DNA of 64,000 bases from JABCYV01 sp963729325 (GTDB lineage Bacteria > Acidobacteriota > Terriglobia > Terriglobales > Acidobacteriaceae), in NCBI GenBank assembly GCA_963729325.1, contig CAVSNS010000022.1, forward strand, positions 74,573 to 138,572, in the 5' to 3' direction. A model generated the notes under the pieces. It had not been told where the DNA came from and searched no databases. It saw only the letters and a list, made by a program, of their open reading frames with translations. This document shows, piece after piece, positions 18,490 through 25,999 of the stretch. Positions within the stretch are counted from its first letter, which is position 1. Each line of letters begins with the position of its first letter. A program made the translations under genes and the position numbers.

Positions 18490-18660
18490 CTAGGAGGCTA
18501 GACAGGTTACGCTGGTGCTAAGACTGCGAGGAGCAGAGCCTATTACATTCACTCGGGTATGCGTGCACCGGCCCGTGGGTCGTGATAACAGAGTGAGACA
18601 CGGCAGTGATGCCAAAAGCAGTAACGCCAAAAGCAGTAACGCGAATCCATATTTCTTCAT
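18490..18660 (-). CDS. Small hypothetical exported/membrane protein (56 aa)
   Basis: Starts at 18660 behind GAGGAG with a 7-nt spacer: MKKYGFALLLLALLLLASLP, then a short Cys-containing tail (CLTLLSRPTGRCTHTR). The leucine-rich stretch is encoded by a tandem 15-bp repeat (GCCAAAAGCAGTAAC twice on the plus strand at about 18610-18640). It may be a signal peptide of a tiny secreted peptide or a single membrane anchor. No family recognised. Confidence 0.45.
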   Translation of the reverse strand: MKKYGFALLLLALLLLASLPCLTLLSRPTGRCTHTRVNVIGSAPRSLSTSVTCLAS

Positions 18661-18773
18661 GTCACACTCCTCTGGTGAGTAGCTCTTCATATCCAGGCCG
18701 ATCAATAGAAGCCAGCGCATTGTCATTACGTCGGTAATTAGCGTGAGCTATAATCCCAGCCCGAGGGGGATAC

Positions 18774-19106
18774 ATGGCCAATCTGAAGGGACTGGAATCT
18801 ATAGTCTCGCAGTTGAGGGAACAACGAACGAGCCTGGTAAACGAGCTGAGGCACGTAGACGCAGCTCTCGCAGTTCTCGGGAAGCTGGAAGGTGGGAGGT
18901 CATACACAGTGCCGAGGCGACACAGTAGACGCACGATGTCCGCTGCCGCTCGGAGAAGAATCAGTCTCGCGCAAAAGGCACGATGGGCTAAGCGAAACTC
19001 GGGTCGGGCGGGTGTCAAACGGTATGTCTCAGCAGCGTCGAGAAGGAAAATGGCGGCTGCCCAGCGTGCGAGATGGGCGAAGGTCAGAGCGAAACAGAAG
19101 AGGTGA
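18774..19106 (+). CDS. Small basic DNA-binding-like protein with duplicated ARWAK motif
   Basis: A 110-residue protein, GAGGGGG Shine-Dalgarno. Residues 1-45 form a predicted coiled coil (LKGLESIVSQLREQRTSLVN...). The remainder has two copies of a basic motif: TMSAAARRRISLAQKARWAK and YVSAASRRKMAAAQRARWAK, each ending in a Lys/Arg-rich linker. Such (S/T)xxxRxxxxxAQxARWAK motifs occur in many acidobacterial small proteins and resemble nucleic-acid-binding helices. The coiled coil suggests dimerisation and the repeats suggest DNA binding, so a nucleoid or regulatory role is possible. Inference only. Confidence 0.65.
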   Translation: MANLKGLESIVSQLREQRTSLVNELRHVDAALAVLGKLEGGRSYTVPRRHSRRTMSAAARRRISLAQKARWAKRNSGRAGVKRYVSAASRRKMAAAQRARWAKVRAKQKR

Positions 19107-19125
19107 GCGGCAATTTACCCTTTTA

Positions 19126-19637
19126 TTAGACCAAGCCTGCCAATTCATTCAAAATGGCAACAATCTGTGCCCTGACAACTTTTTCTCGCCCTAATTCCAG
19201 CAACACATTGAGAAACATCATAAGGTCAATTAGACATCGCTCTTCACCAAGGAGAGAAGTATTCGCCGCCGGTGCGACGAATCTCACTTCCCGCCCGATG
19301 TGTTGGTAATACGGCAGAAAACAAGCCGAATTCGGATGTGAATGTTCGCTCAGCAAACCATAAGTGTCTTTTGCATCTGTCTGTCCGTGCCTCTGTCGTC
19401 GATACTCGTCGTAGCCCACTCAAAGATGTGTCGGCAGACGATAAATGCTGTCGGAACGTTCGCAGCATCGATGAGTTGGACAAAGCCGCGAAGCACTATC
19501 CGCAGGTGGGCAATGACTGAATAAGAGTAGTATTGAATACCCCAGAGCACCAATTCTTCGTTCGGATTGTCATCCGCCACAAGAGGTCGCTGCCACGCGA
19601 ATGGCGGAAATATTGAGAAGGCGATAAAGGCGGACAA
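19126..19637 (-). pseudogene. Hypothetical protein, frameshifted
   Basis: Two overlapping minus-strand frames join near 19400. The upstream part (19637 onward) reads NEELVLWGIQYYSYSVIAHL and AFIVCRHIFEWAT; the downstream part reads LPYYQHIGREVRFVAPAANT and CLIDLMMFLNVLLELGREKV. Together they give a helical protein of about 165 residues, resembling DUF5677-like proteins of unknown function. It is directly followed by IS110 element 2. Confidence 0.45.
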
Positions 19638-19854
19638 GAAATGAGTAAAGGTGCCTTCGTTGCAGCAAAGCTAGCCGAAAGTTAAAGAGCGCCACATCGC
19701 GGCACAGCAGCAATCGTGACAACCCCTAGTCAATCACTTGTAATAGCTTGGACTCGACCGTACGGACAGCGTCGGCGAGTTTCTATGTATCGGACACAGA
19801 TTGGTATTCGATGGGGGATTTTGAGTTTGCATGGGCCTGCGGCCCACCCATTGA
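19638..19854. other. Short gap before IS110 element 2
   Basis: About 217 bp with no gene or clear structure. This is the left flank of IS110 element 2. Confidence 0.4.
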
Positions 19855-20078
19855 CATGAAAATGGGGTTCAGTTGTGCGTGTACGCTGATGGAGCGTGGA
19901 CGGCGAAGGTCTGTTTGCACTCTGGATGAAGCGAGGCCGTTTTTGAGTTTGATCAGGAACGCGCGTTTTGAACCAATCTGTGTCGCGCCACTCCTCGGAG
20001 CAGGAGGAATGGTAGCACGTGACGGTGTGTAACCATTTTTCGCGTGCGTTCTGCCGCTTCCACGCTTAGGAGGAAGCG
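19855..20078 (+). ncRNA. Candidate IS110 bridge RNA region (left end), copy 2
   Basis: The non-coding left end matches element 1 in length (224 versus 221 nt) and in short islands (CATGAAAAT; CTGATGGAGCGTG against CTGATCCGGAGCGTG). The segments between the islands differ, as expected if the target- and donor-binding loops have different guides. The RNA itself is inferred. Confidence 0.45.
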
Positions 20079-21311
20079 ATGAAGGTCGCAGGGATCGACG
20101 TACACAAGAAGGTTTTGATGGCAGTTGTGGTGGATGCGAGTAGGCCGGAAGAGAAACCAGCGCGGCGGCGATTTGCCACTATGCCGACCGAGCTGCATCG
20201 TCTCTTAACCTGGTTGCGGGAGCAGGAAGTAGAAGAGGCAGTGATGGAATCGACGGCCCAGTACTGGCGGTCGGTATGGCTGGAACTGGAGCCGCACATG
20301 CGTTTGCAGTTGGCGCAGGCATTTTCCAACCGTGCTCCACGTGGACGCAAACATGATTTCAAGGATGCGGAGCGGTTGGTGCGCCGACTGATCGCCGATG
20401 AACTGATTTTAAGTTTTGTGCCCAGCGGCGAACAGCGGATCTGGCGGAGCATGACCCGCATGAAGCTGCAACTCACGCGCGACCGAGTGCGACTGCAGAA
20501 CCAGATCGAGTGTCTGCTGGAAGAAATGCGGATCAAGCTGTCGATTGTGGTCAGCAATCTACTGGGGGCCAGCGGGTTGCGCATTTTGCATGCTTTGGCC
20601 AACGGAGAGACCGACCCAAGGAAGTTGGCGCAACTGGGTGGGGAGCGGTTGCAGTGCACTGAGGAGCAACTGGTGGATGCTCTGACGGGAAGAGCACAAC
20701 CCGTGCACCGCGAGATGTTGGCCTTGCAGCTGCAGCGGCTGCAATTGATCGATCAGCAAATGGCTCAGCTCAATAGCATGATCGCGGCCGCCATGAAGCC
20801 GCATCAAGACGCTGTGATTCGACTGGCGGAAGTCCCGGGTCTGGGAGTGGATTCTGCGCAACAAATCATTGCCGAGGTAGGCGCTCAGGCCAGCACATTC
20901 GCATCGGCAGCGGAGTTGACGTCGTGGGTGGGAACCTGTCCCGGTAAGGAGGAAAGCGCAGAGCAGAACCATAGCAGTCGCTCCGCCAAAGGCAATAAAT
21001 ACCTGCGCCGAGTGCTGAACCAAGCAGCACACGCGGCGGTGGCGAAGAAAGGCAGTCACTTTCAAGCCGTGTTCCGGCGTCTGCTACCCCGCCTGGGCTA
21101 TCAGTCCGCCATCTGGGCCGTTGCTCATCGGCTCTGTCGTCTCGTTTGGAAGATTCTGCATGAAGGAGTGCGATTTATCGAGCAAGGCCACGAAGTGACT
21201 CCCCAAGAGAAGAAGAAACGTGCCCAGCTTCTGGCGCGAGCACTGCGCAAGCTCGGCTACGAGGTAACCATCACCCCCATAAACCAACTTGCCCCTAAGC
21301 CTGTTGTCTAA
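20079..21311 (+). CDS. IS110-family transposase (recombinase) 2
   Basis: A 410-residue DEDD recombinase. It opens MKVAGIDVHKKVLMAVVVDA (catalytic Asp), then AVMESTAQYWRSVW (Glu) and KHDFKDAERLVRRL (Asp pair). The C-terminal Transposase_20 domain has RLAEVPGLGVDSAQQIIAEV and TSWVGTCPGKEES with the conserved serine region before KYLRRVLNQAA. A strong AGGAGG Shine-Dalgarno lies 6 nt upstream. Closest relative in the window is the transposase at 8172-9443. Frame intact. Confidence 0.93.
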   Translation: MKVAGIDVHKKVLMAVVVDASRPEEKPARRRFATMPTELHRLLTWLREQEVEEAVMESTAQYWRSVWLELEPHMRLQLAQAFSNRAPRGRKHDFKDAERLVRRLIADELILSFVPSGEQRIWRSMTRMKLQLTRDRVRLQNQIECLLEEMRIKLSIVVSNLLGASGLRILHALANGETDPRKLAQLGGERLQCTEEQLVDALTGRAQPVHREMLALQLQRLQLIDQQMAQLNSMIAAAMKPHQDAVIRLAEVPGLGVDSAQQIIAEVGAQASTFASAAELTSWVGTCPGKEESAEQNHSSRSAKGNKYLRRVLNQAAHAAVAKKGSHFQAVFRRLLPRLGYQSAIWAVAHRLCRLVWKILHEGVRFIEQGHEVTPQEKKKRAQLLARALRKLGYEVTITPINQLAPKPVV

Positions 21312-21452
21312 ATGCCAGGAGAGGATTTTCGACGGAGTGCAAAGGTGATTTTTCGCCAGTCATCGCCCCGGTAGTCAACCCTGACTCTGATGGGACTTTG
21401 TTCGTTACTCGCCTTTAATCCCCGCAGTGCTTTTGGGGCGTCGGGAATATAC

Positions 21453-22565
21453 CTAATCTTCCACGCATGTCCCAAAGCCAGTCGGGTTACTGCAGAACGA
21501 ATGATGGGGGAAAGGGGCAGCGCAACAATGTGGGTGACTGGGACCAAAACAAGCGCCCCCAATAGGAATGCAAGTGGAAGTAACACCAGTCCCGGTGAGC
21601 GCTACCGTCTGCGGGCTGCCGGGGGCGTTGTCGGTAACCGAAACTGTGCCGTTCAGGTTGCCAGAAGCGTTGGGTGTGAAAGTCACACTGACAGTACAAC
21701 TCGCCGCAGATGCGAGGTTCGAACCGCTGCACGTGTTGGTTTCGCCAAAATCGGCGGTCACGGCGATGCCCGTAATGCTAAGGGTTGTTGTGCCGTAATT
21801 GCTCAGTGTGAGGGACTGTGCGGGGCTGGTGGTGCCTACAGACTGGTTGGCGAAGTTCAGGCTGGTTGCCGACCAAGTAGCATCGGGGCCCGAAGTAAGC
21901 CCCACGCCACTCAGGGAGACCGAGTGTGGACTGCCCACGGTATTGTCAGTGATGGTTATCGAGGCACTGCGAGGGCCTAACTGGCTAGCCGTTAGAGTCA
22001 CGCTAACGGTACAGTTCGCTCCGGCGGCGAGACTCGAACCACACGAACTGCTTTGGCTAAAATCCGCCGCGTTGGTTCCGGTCACCGCAATGCTGTTGAT
22101 AACCACCGCCGAAGTACCTGTGTTGGTAACCGTCTCCGCCTGTGCACCGCTTAGAGTCTCGACCAATTGTGGCGCAAAACTCAGACTAGCGGGCGAGAGA
22201 GTAAGAGTGTCCGGCTCCAGCAGGATGGAAACGGTGTAGGCCTGCGCGGCTGAGTGGTTGGCAGAATCTGCGACGCTGATAGTGAACGCAACTCCCTGCG
22301 CGGCAGTATCCGGCGTGCCGGAAATCGTCACTACGTTGGTTGCACTACTGTTGACTGCCAGATTGTGGGGCAGCGTACCCGAGCTCACCGTCCAAGTGAA
22401 AGGTGCAACCCCGCCGCTGGCCTGGATGGTCTGGCTATAGTTCAGTTCCGATGTACCGTTGGGCAATGAGGCTGTGGTGATCACCAGTGGCGCTACGGAA
22501 GATCCGCTACCGCAACCGCTGAGCAGGCATACCCCGCAAAGTATCAGCGAGAAGTACGTCTTCAT
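21453..22565 (-). CDS. Choice-of-anchor-D lipoprotein with knottin-like C-terminal tail
   Basis: A 370-residue lipoprotein: the lipobox LLSGC is at residues 15-19 (MKTYFSLILCGVCLLSGCGS). Next comes a putative Ig domain (He_PIG-like, ITTASLPNGTSELNYSQTIQ...GGVAPFTW). Two ASPM/SPD-2/Hydin-type choice-of-anchor-D domains follow, each with the FANQSVGTTSPAQSLTLSN-type start and a Cys pair. The last 40 residues break from this pattern and have six cysteines in the order C, C, CC, C, C, beginning STCIPIGGACFGPSHPHCCA. This spacing resembles inhibitor-cystine-knot (knottin) peptides. Probably anchored at the outer membrane and displayed outside. Confidence 0.82.
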   Translation of the reverse strand: MKTYFSLILCGVCLLSGCGSGSSVAPLVITTASLPNGTSELNYSQTIQASGGVAPFTWTVSSGTLPHNLAVNSSATNVVTISGTPDTAAQGVAFTISVADSANHSAAQAYTVSILLEPDTLTLSPASLSFAPQLVETLSGAQAETVTNTGTSAVVINSIAVTGTNAADFSQSSSCGSSLAAGANCTVSVTLTASQLGPRSASITITDNTVGSPHSVSLSGVGLTSGPDATWSATSLNFANQSVGTTSPAQSLTLSNYGTTTLSITGIAVTADFGETNTCSGSNLASAASCTVSVTFTPNASGNLNGTVSVTDNAPGSPQTVALTGTGVTSTCIPIGGACFGPSHPHCCAAPFPHHSFCSNPTGFGTCVED

Positions 22566-22862
22566 ACTGTCCTCCGCGTATGGGCTGGAAGCCGAGGGCC
22601 CGGTTCAGTCGAACCTGCGAAGGGGAAGATGGGGGTTGCGGCTGAGCGGCACGAATCTACTCTCCAAAACGTTCCTGTGTCAAGGGCACCGGGCACACCG
22701 TATTCGGGAGAACTGCAACGCGACAGGTGTCGACAACAGGCGTTAGCATAGGGTTGCGCCTTCGCCCTCTCAGCAGCCATTGCGCTGAACATCCGCCTAA
22801 GGATCTGCCTGACAGTAGCGACCCCATTCGACAGGATGGCCTGCAAGGTCAAGTCTTGGCTA
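22566..22862. other. Intergenic, 297 bp
   Basis: Spacer between the GGDEF-like gene end and the lipoprotein start, both on the minus strand. It should hold the lipoprotein promoter; no clear boxes could be assigned by eye. Confidence 0.3.
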
Positions 22863-23666
22863 TCACAAATCACTCGACATTCGGGCAGGATGACACGGGC
22901 CGTTCGGTTCACTCCAAGTTAGGTACGAAACACCGCCTTTGCCTCGCTCTTTAACCAAACGCATATGTCTCTCAGCGATTCCAATCATTTCGTCCGGTGT
23001 CGCAGGGGGACTCTGGAACGTCACTGCAACCATGCCGAACGTGATATTCCATCTATAGGTTTTTAGGGTAGCTTTCAGAGCCTCTCGAAGCTTTGACAGT
23101 ACCACTCTCGTATTATCATCGCGCGTTTCAGGCAAGAGTAGCGCAAACTTGTCTCCCCCGAGCCGAGCAACGGAGTCCGCTTCGCGAAGCATGTGTTGCA
23201 TGGTCCAGCCCATGACCTTCAAAACCATATCCCCGCTGTGGTGCCCAAGAGAATCGTTCACAGATTTGAAGTTATCGAGATCGAAAAAGACAAGCGTCAG
23301 CGGCAGCATGCACCTCTGCAGATGGACGCTTTCACGTTCGAGCACTTCCATAAACCCCCGCCGAATTAGTGCGCCTGTCAAAGGGTCTTCGCGTGCGAAT
23401 CTCTTTGCACGCCCGTACAAGTCCAAAAGTGCTCTGAGCATCCCGTCCTTCTCTGTATTTGTCAGGGACCGCTCGTGACCATCAGTAAAGGCCTTCACGG
23501 AACCATCGGCACTCTGAATACAGGCGACGGCCTGAGCAACGGTCTCGTGCTGGTGTCCGCAGAGGATCGTCAATTTCTCTTCAGACCAACAGGCGACATA
23601 ATGAGTCTTTGACCTGTGTCCAACTTTGGTCGAATCCGTTCGTGCTTCGTTTGTCTCGCGGATCAC
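22863..23666 (-). CDS. GGDEF-domain protein with degenerate signature (GGDKF)
   Basis: A 267-residue protein. The N-terminal domain of about 75 residues (THYVACWSEEKLTILCGHQH, VKAFTDGHERSLTN) is shared with its upstream neighbour. The GGDEF domain follows: DPLTGALIRRGFMEVLERES, LTLVFFDLDNFKSVNDSLGH (metal-binding Asp and substrate-binding Asn-like positions) and the signature SVARLGGDKFALLLPE, where the usual Glu is Lys. Loss of that acidic residue should impair catalysis, so a c-di-GMP-binding or regulatory role is more likely than synthesis. Its GTG start overlaps the upstream stop (GTGA), which indicates translational coupling. Confidence 0.82.
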   Translation of the reverse strand: MIRETNEARTDSTKVGHRSKTHYVACWSEEKLTILCGHQHETVAQAVACIQSADGSVKAFTDGHERSLTNTEKDGMLRALLDLYGRAKRFAREDPLTGALIRRGFMEVLERESVHLQRCMLPLTLVFFDLDNFKSVNDSLGHHSGDMVLKVMGWTMQHMLREADSVARLGGDKFALLLPETRDDNTRVVLSKLREALKATLKTYRWNITFGMVAVTFQSPPATPDEMIGIAERHMRLVKERGKGGVSYLTWSEPNGPCHPARMSSDL

Positions 23667-24445
23667 GGCTTCATCTCTCCCGTTGAGAATTCCAGATCAT
23701 CCCCGTCCAAAACCAAGTACGAAACGCGATTCTTGCCTGCCCTTTTTACCGACAGCATAACTCTATCGGTCACATCAATCATGTACTCTGCATGCAGCGG
23801 ATTCCTGAATGTCACGACGCCAATGCTAATGGTAATTTTCCAACCATTCGCTTTCATCTCAGACTTCAGAGCTGCTCGCAGCTTTTCCATTACCACTTTG
23901 ACGTTTTCACAATTGGTCTCGGGTAAGAGCAGAGCATACTCGTCCCCATGCAGACGAGCCACGGAATCCATATCGCGAAGAGTGGTTTTCATTGCTCGCG
24001 CTACGACTCTGAGAACTTTATTCCCAGTGCTGTGGCCAAGAGTATCGTTCACCTTTTTGAAACCGTCCAGATCGAGATATGCAACACTCAGGGGACGCCT
24101 GAACCTGCGCGAGCGTTTGCTCTCATACGTCAGAACTTCGATGAACGCACGCCTATTCAATTCGCCTGTGATGTCATCTCGGCATGCAAATTCCTTCTCC
24201 TCTAGGTATAACTCCAATAGTGCTCTGAAGAGAAGAGAGTGCTCTTCAGCCGTGAGCAAACGTTCTCGACCGTCAGTAAACGCTTTAACCGTATCGTCAA
24301 TACTTCGAATGCAGGAAGCTACTGCCTCGCGAATTGTTTGGTGCCGGTGCCAACAGGGAATTAAGCAATTATCTTGGAACGAAAAGGCGACGTAATGGGT
24401 CGTTGATTGATCTTGTCCGTCCGGAAAGGCGTGTGCTCGGATCAC
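23663..24445 (-). CDS. GGDEF-domain protein with altered signature (HGDEY)
   Basis: A 260-residue paralogue of the downstream gene, starting at GTG 24445. It shares the N-terminal domain (THYVAFSFQDNCLIPCWHRH, VKAFTDGRERLLTA) and then has a GGDEF domain: LSVAYLDLDGFKKVNDTLGH and DSVARLHGDEYALLLPE. The first glycine of GGDEF is His, and Phe is Tyr, while the Asp-Glu pair is kept. Activity is possible but uncertain. No transmembrane helices or EAL domain are present, so both proteins should be cytosolic. Tandem duplication with divergent signatures suggests specialised or hetero-oligomeric roles. Confidence 0.82.
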   Translation of the reverse strand: MIRAHAFPDGQDQSTTHYVAFSFQDNCLIPCWHRHQTIREAVASCIRSIDDTVKAFTDGRERLLTAEEHSLLFRALLELYLEEKEFACRDDITGELNRRAFIEVLTYESKRSRRFRRPLSVAYLDLDGFKKVNDTLGHSTGNKVLRVVARAMKTTLRDMDSVARLHGDEYALLLPETNCENVKVVMEKLRAALKSEMKANGWKITISIGVVTFRNPLHAEYMIDVTDRVMLSVKRAGKNRVSYLVLDGDDLEFSTGEMKP

Positions 24446-24886
24446 GGTGTTTTCTCGTTTGTTTGGCGTTTGGCCCTGTGGAGACGGTGAAAACTGGGTG
24501 ATTCACCGATTTTCGTCCCCGTTTTTCGGAACGTGTGCCCAGAGTACCTACTAAGAACCATGTCGATCAAATGTCCGTGGGACATGTACTCTGGTAATGA
24601 ACTGGAAGGAAGGGAGGCAAAGGAGAGATTCGGCGATTACGACGATGAGGGAGATGAGGACGATAACTAGCTTGATCGGCTGGAGAACCAAGAACCGCCG
24701 CTTGGGAACGTAGGACGCTCGCCCTTAACAGGCTTTTTCACGCATGTGCAACACAATCTGGTTAGCAGCGGGGGAATCAGCGTTCGGTTTTGATGTAGCT
24801 TAGATCCTGATCGCGTCTGCCGGTGTTAGGGGTCAGAAAATCGGACAGTTCGACTACCTCGTCGGGAGAAAGCGAACGGAGTAAAA
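24446..24886. other. Intergenic, 441 bp, with a possible tiny acidic ORF
   Basis: Divergent spacer between the GGDEF pair and the redoxin gene. A 36-codon plus-strand frame at 24560-24670 (MSIKCPWDMYSGNELEGREA, then an Asp/Glu-rich tail) is intact but lacks a good Shine-Dalgarno; I do not call it a gene. The promoters of both flanking units must lie here. Confidence 0.35.
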
Positions 24887-25954
24887 ATGAAAGCGGGAAT
24901 TGCGCTTCTTTGTTTGGTGGCTTTGCTTCTCGCGAGTGTGCAAGCAAAGGTTGTAGCTCACGACGGTTCTGCTGCGCCAATCGGCCTGAATATCGGCCAG
25001 CCAGCGCCCGCATTTACCCTGGCGGATCAGTTCGGTCATGAACAATCCACCTCCGCACTCAAGGGTTCGAAGGGTACGATACTTCTCTTTTTTCGCTCAG
25101 CCGACTGGTGACCGTTTTGCAAAGCGCAGCTCGTGCAGCTGCAAACCGCAAGGGCAAGATTCAACGACCAAGGCATCAAACTGGCTGCGATCAGTTATGA
25201 CAGCCCAGCAATCCTCAGAGATTTCGCCAAGCGTCATCACATCGAATTTCCGCTGTTGGCCGATCCGGATTCCAACGTCATCCGCAGCTTTCACGTGCTG
25301 AATGCAGAAGCGAAGGGGATGACCAAGGGCATGGCACACCCTGGGTTCTTCTACATTGATGAAAGCGGCGTCATCCGCGAGAAATACTTCGAAGCCAAAT
25401 ACACGGACCGCTTTACAGCCAACAATATTATTGGAAAGCTTTTCCCTGAACTGACCCAGGAAGTAAGTGAGAGCGTCGAAGCGCCGCATCTTCAACTAAC
25501 TCTTTCCCAATCCGACCGCACCGTCGTTGCGGGAAACCGCGTCGCCCTGATTGCAGAGATTACGCTGCCGCCTAATGTCCACGTGTACGCGCCAGAGGTC
25601 AAGGGCTACCGCCCGATTCAGCTTGTGTTGCACAAGTCCAGGGAAATCGAACCGGCAGCTGCCAATTACCCGAGCTCCAAGATGCTTTACTTTGAAGCAA
25701 CCAACGAGCAAGTGCCGGTCTTCGAAGGAAAGTTTCGGATCGTGCAGGATGTCACGATAGCTTTCTCGAAGGCCGGAGATGGCATCCGCGCAGTGCTCTC
25801 ATCGAAGAAAACGGTTTCAATTGCAGGAGAGCTGCAGTATCAGGCTTGCACAGATAAGGTTTGCTATCCGCCTGCGTCGGTCCCCTTAAAATGGCAGATA
25901 AACGTTCAACCGCTCGACCTGCACCGAGCTCCCGGAGAAATACGGCACCGGTAA
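24887..25954 (+). CDS. Candidate selenoprotein: periplasmic redoxin (UxxC) fused to a DsbD N-terminal-like domain
   Basis: Reading from ATG 24887 (GGAG upstream) gives a signal peptide (MKAGIALLCLVALLLASVQA), then an AhpC/TSA redoxin domain (NIGQPAPAFTLADQFGHEQS). Codon 75 is TGA (25109-25111) and the same frame continues without another stop to 25954, 355 codons in all. The context is SADW-[TGA]-PFCKAQL; thioredoxin-fold relatives have SADWCPFCKAQL, so UGA replaces the first catalytic cysteine. Downstream are LLADPDSNVIRSF and GMAHPGFFYIDESG. From about residue 200 a DsbD-alpha-like beta domain ends with YQACTDKVCYPPASVPLKW, with its own redox Cys pair. A SECIS-like hairpin follows the UGA. 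I infer UGA is read as selenocysteine. The alternative is a nonsense mutation. Confidence 0.8.
25112..25147 (+). promoter_or_regulatory. Bacterial SECIS-like stem-loop
   Basis: A perfect 6-bp stem GCAGCT (25126-25131) / AGCTGC (25137-25142) closes the 5-nt loop CGTGC, with a lower stem GTTT (25114-25117) / AAAC (25143-25146) separated by an asymmetric internal loop. The apical loop begins 20 nt after the UGA and has G in its second position. Both features fit the published bacterial SECIS consensus (G in the first two loop positions, 16-37 nt from UGA). Confidence 0.6.
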
Positions 25955-25999
25955 GTGCGGTTGACACATCGTCCGCGCATTTCAGGTTTTGATCTTGGG

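Larger units (their letters stand above)
19855..21333 (+). mobile_element. IS110-family element 2 (IS110 group)
   Basis: Homologous to element 1: CATGAAAAT at 19855 marks the left end and GATTTTCGAC at 21324-21333 the right end. Total about 1.48 kb, with 224 nt of non-coding DNA before the transposase. It sits between a frameshifted hypothetical gene and a lipoprotein gene on the opposite strand. The transposases of the two copies are clearly related but far from identical, so they arrived as separate lineages or diverged long ago. Confidence 0.75.

Noticed and set aside
21308..21586. 92-codon minus-strand frame at the end of the lipoprotein gene
   Set aside because: It overlaps the lipoprotein C terminus in another frame and continues into the IS110 flank; only the lipoprotein frame shows the ordered cysteines and signal.
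24560..24670. 36-codon acidic ORF
   Set aside because: Intact and start-to-stop, but no ribosome site and compositionally simple; not enough evidence for a gene.
25133..25954. Separate gene starting after the UGA in the redoxin locus
   Set aside because: It is in the same frame as the upstream part, lacks its own Shine-Dalgarno and would start in the middle of a redoxin domain.
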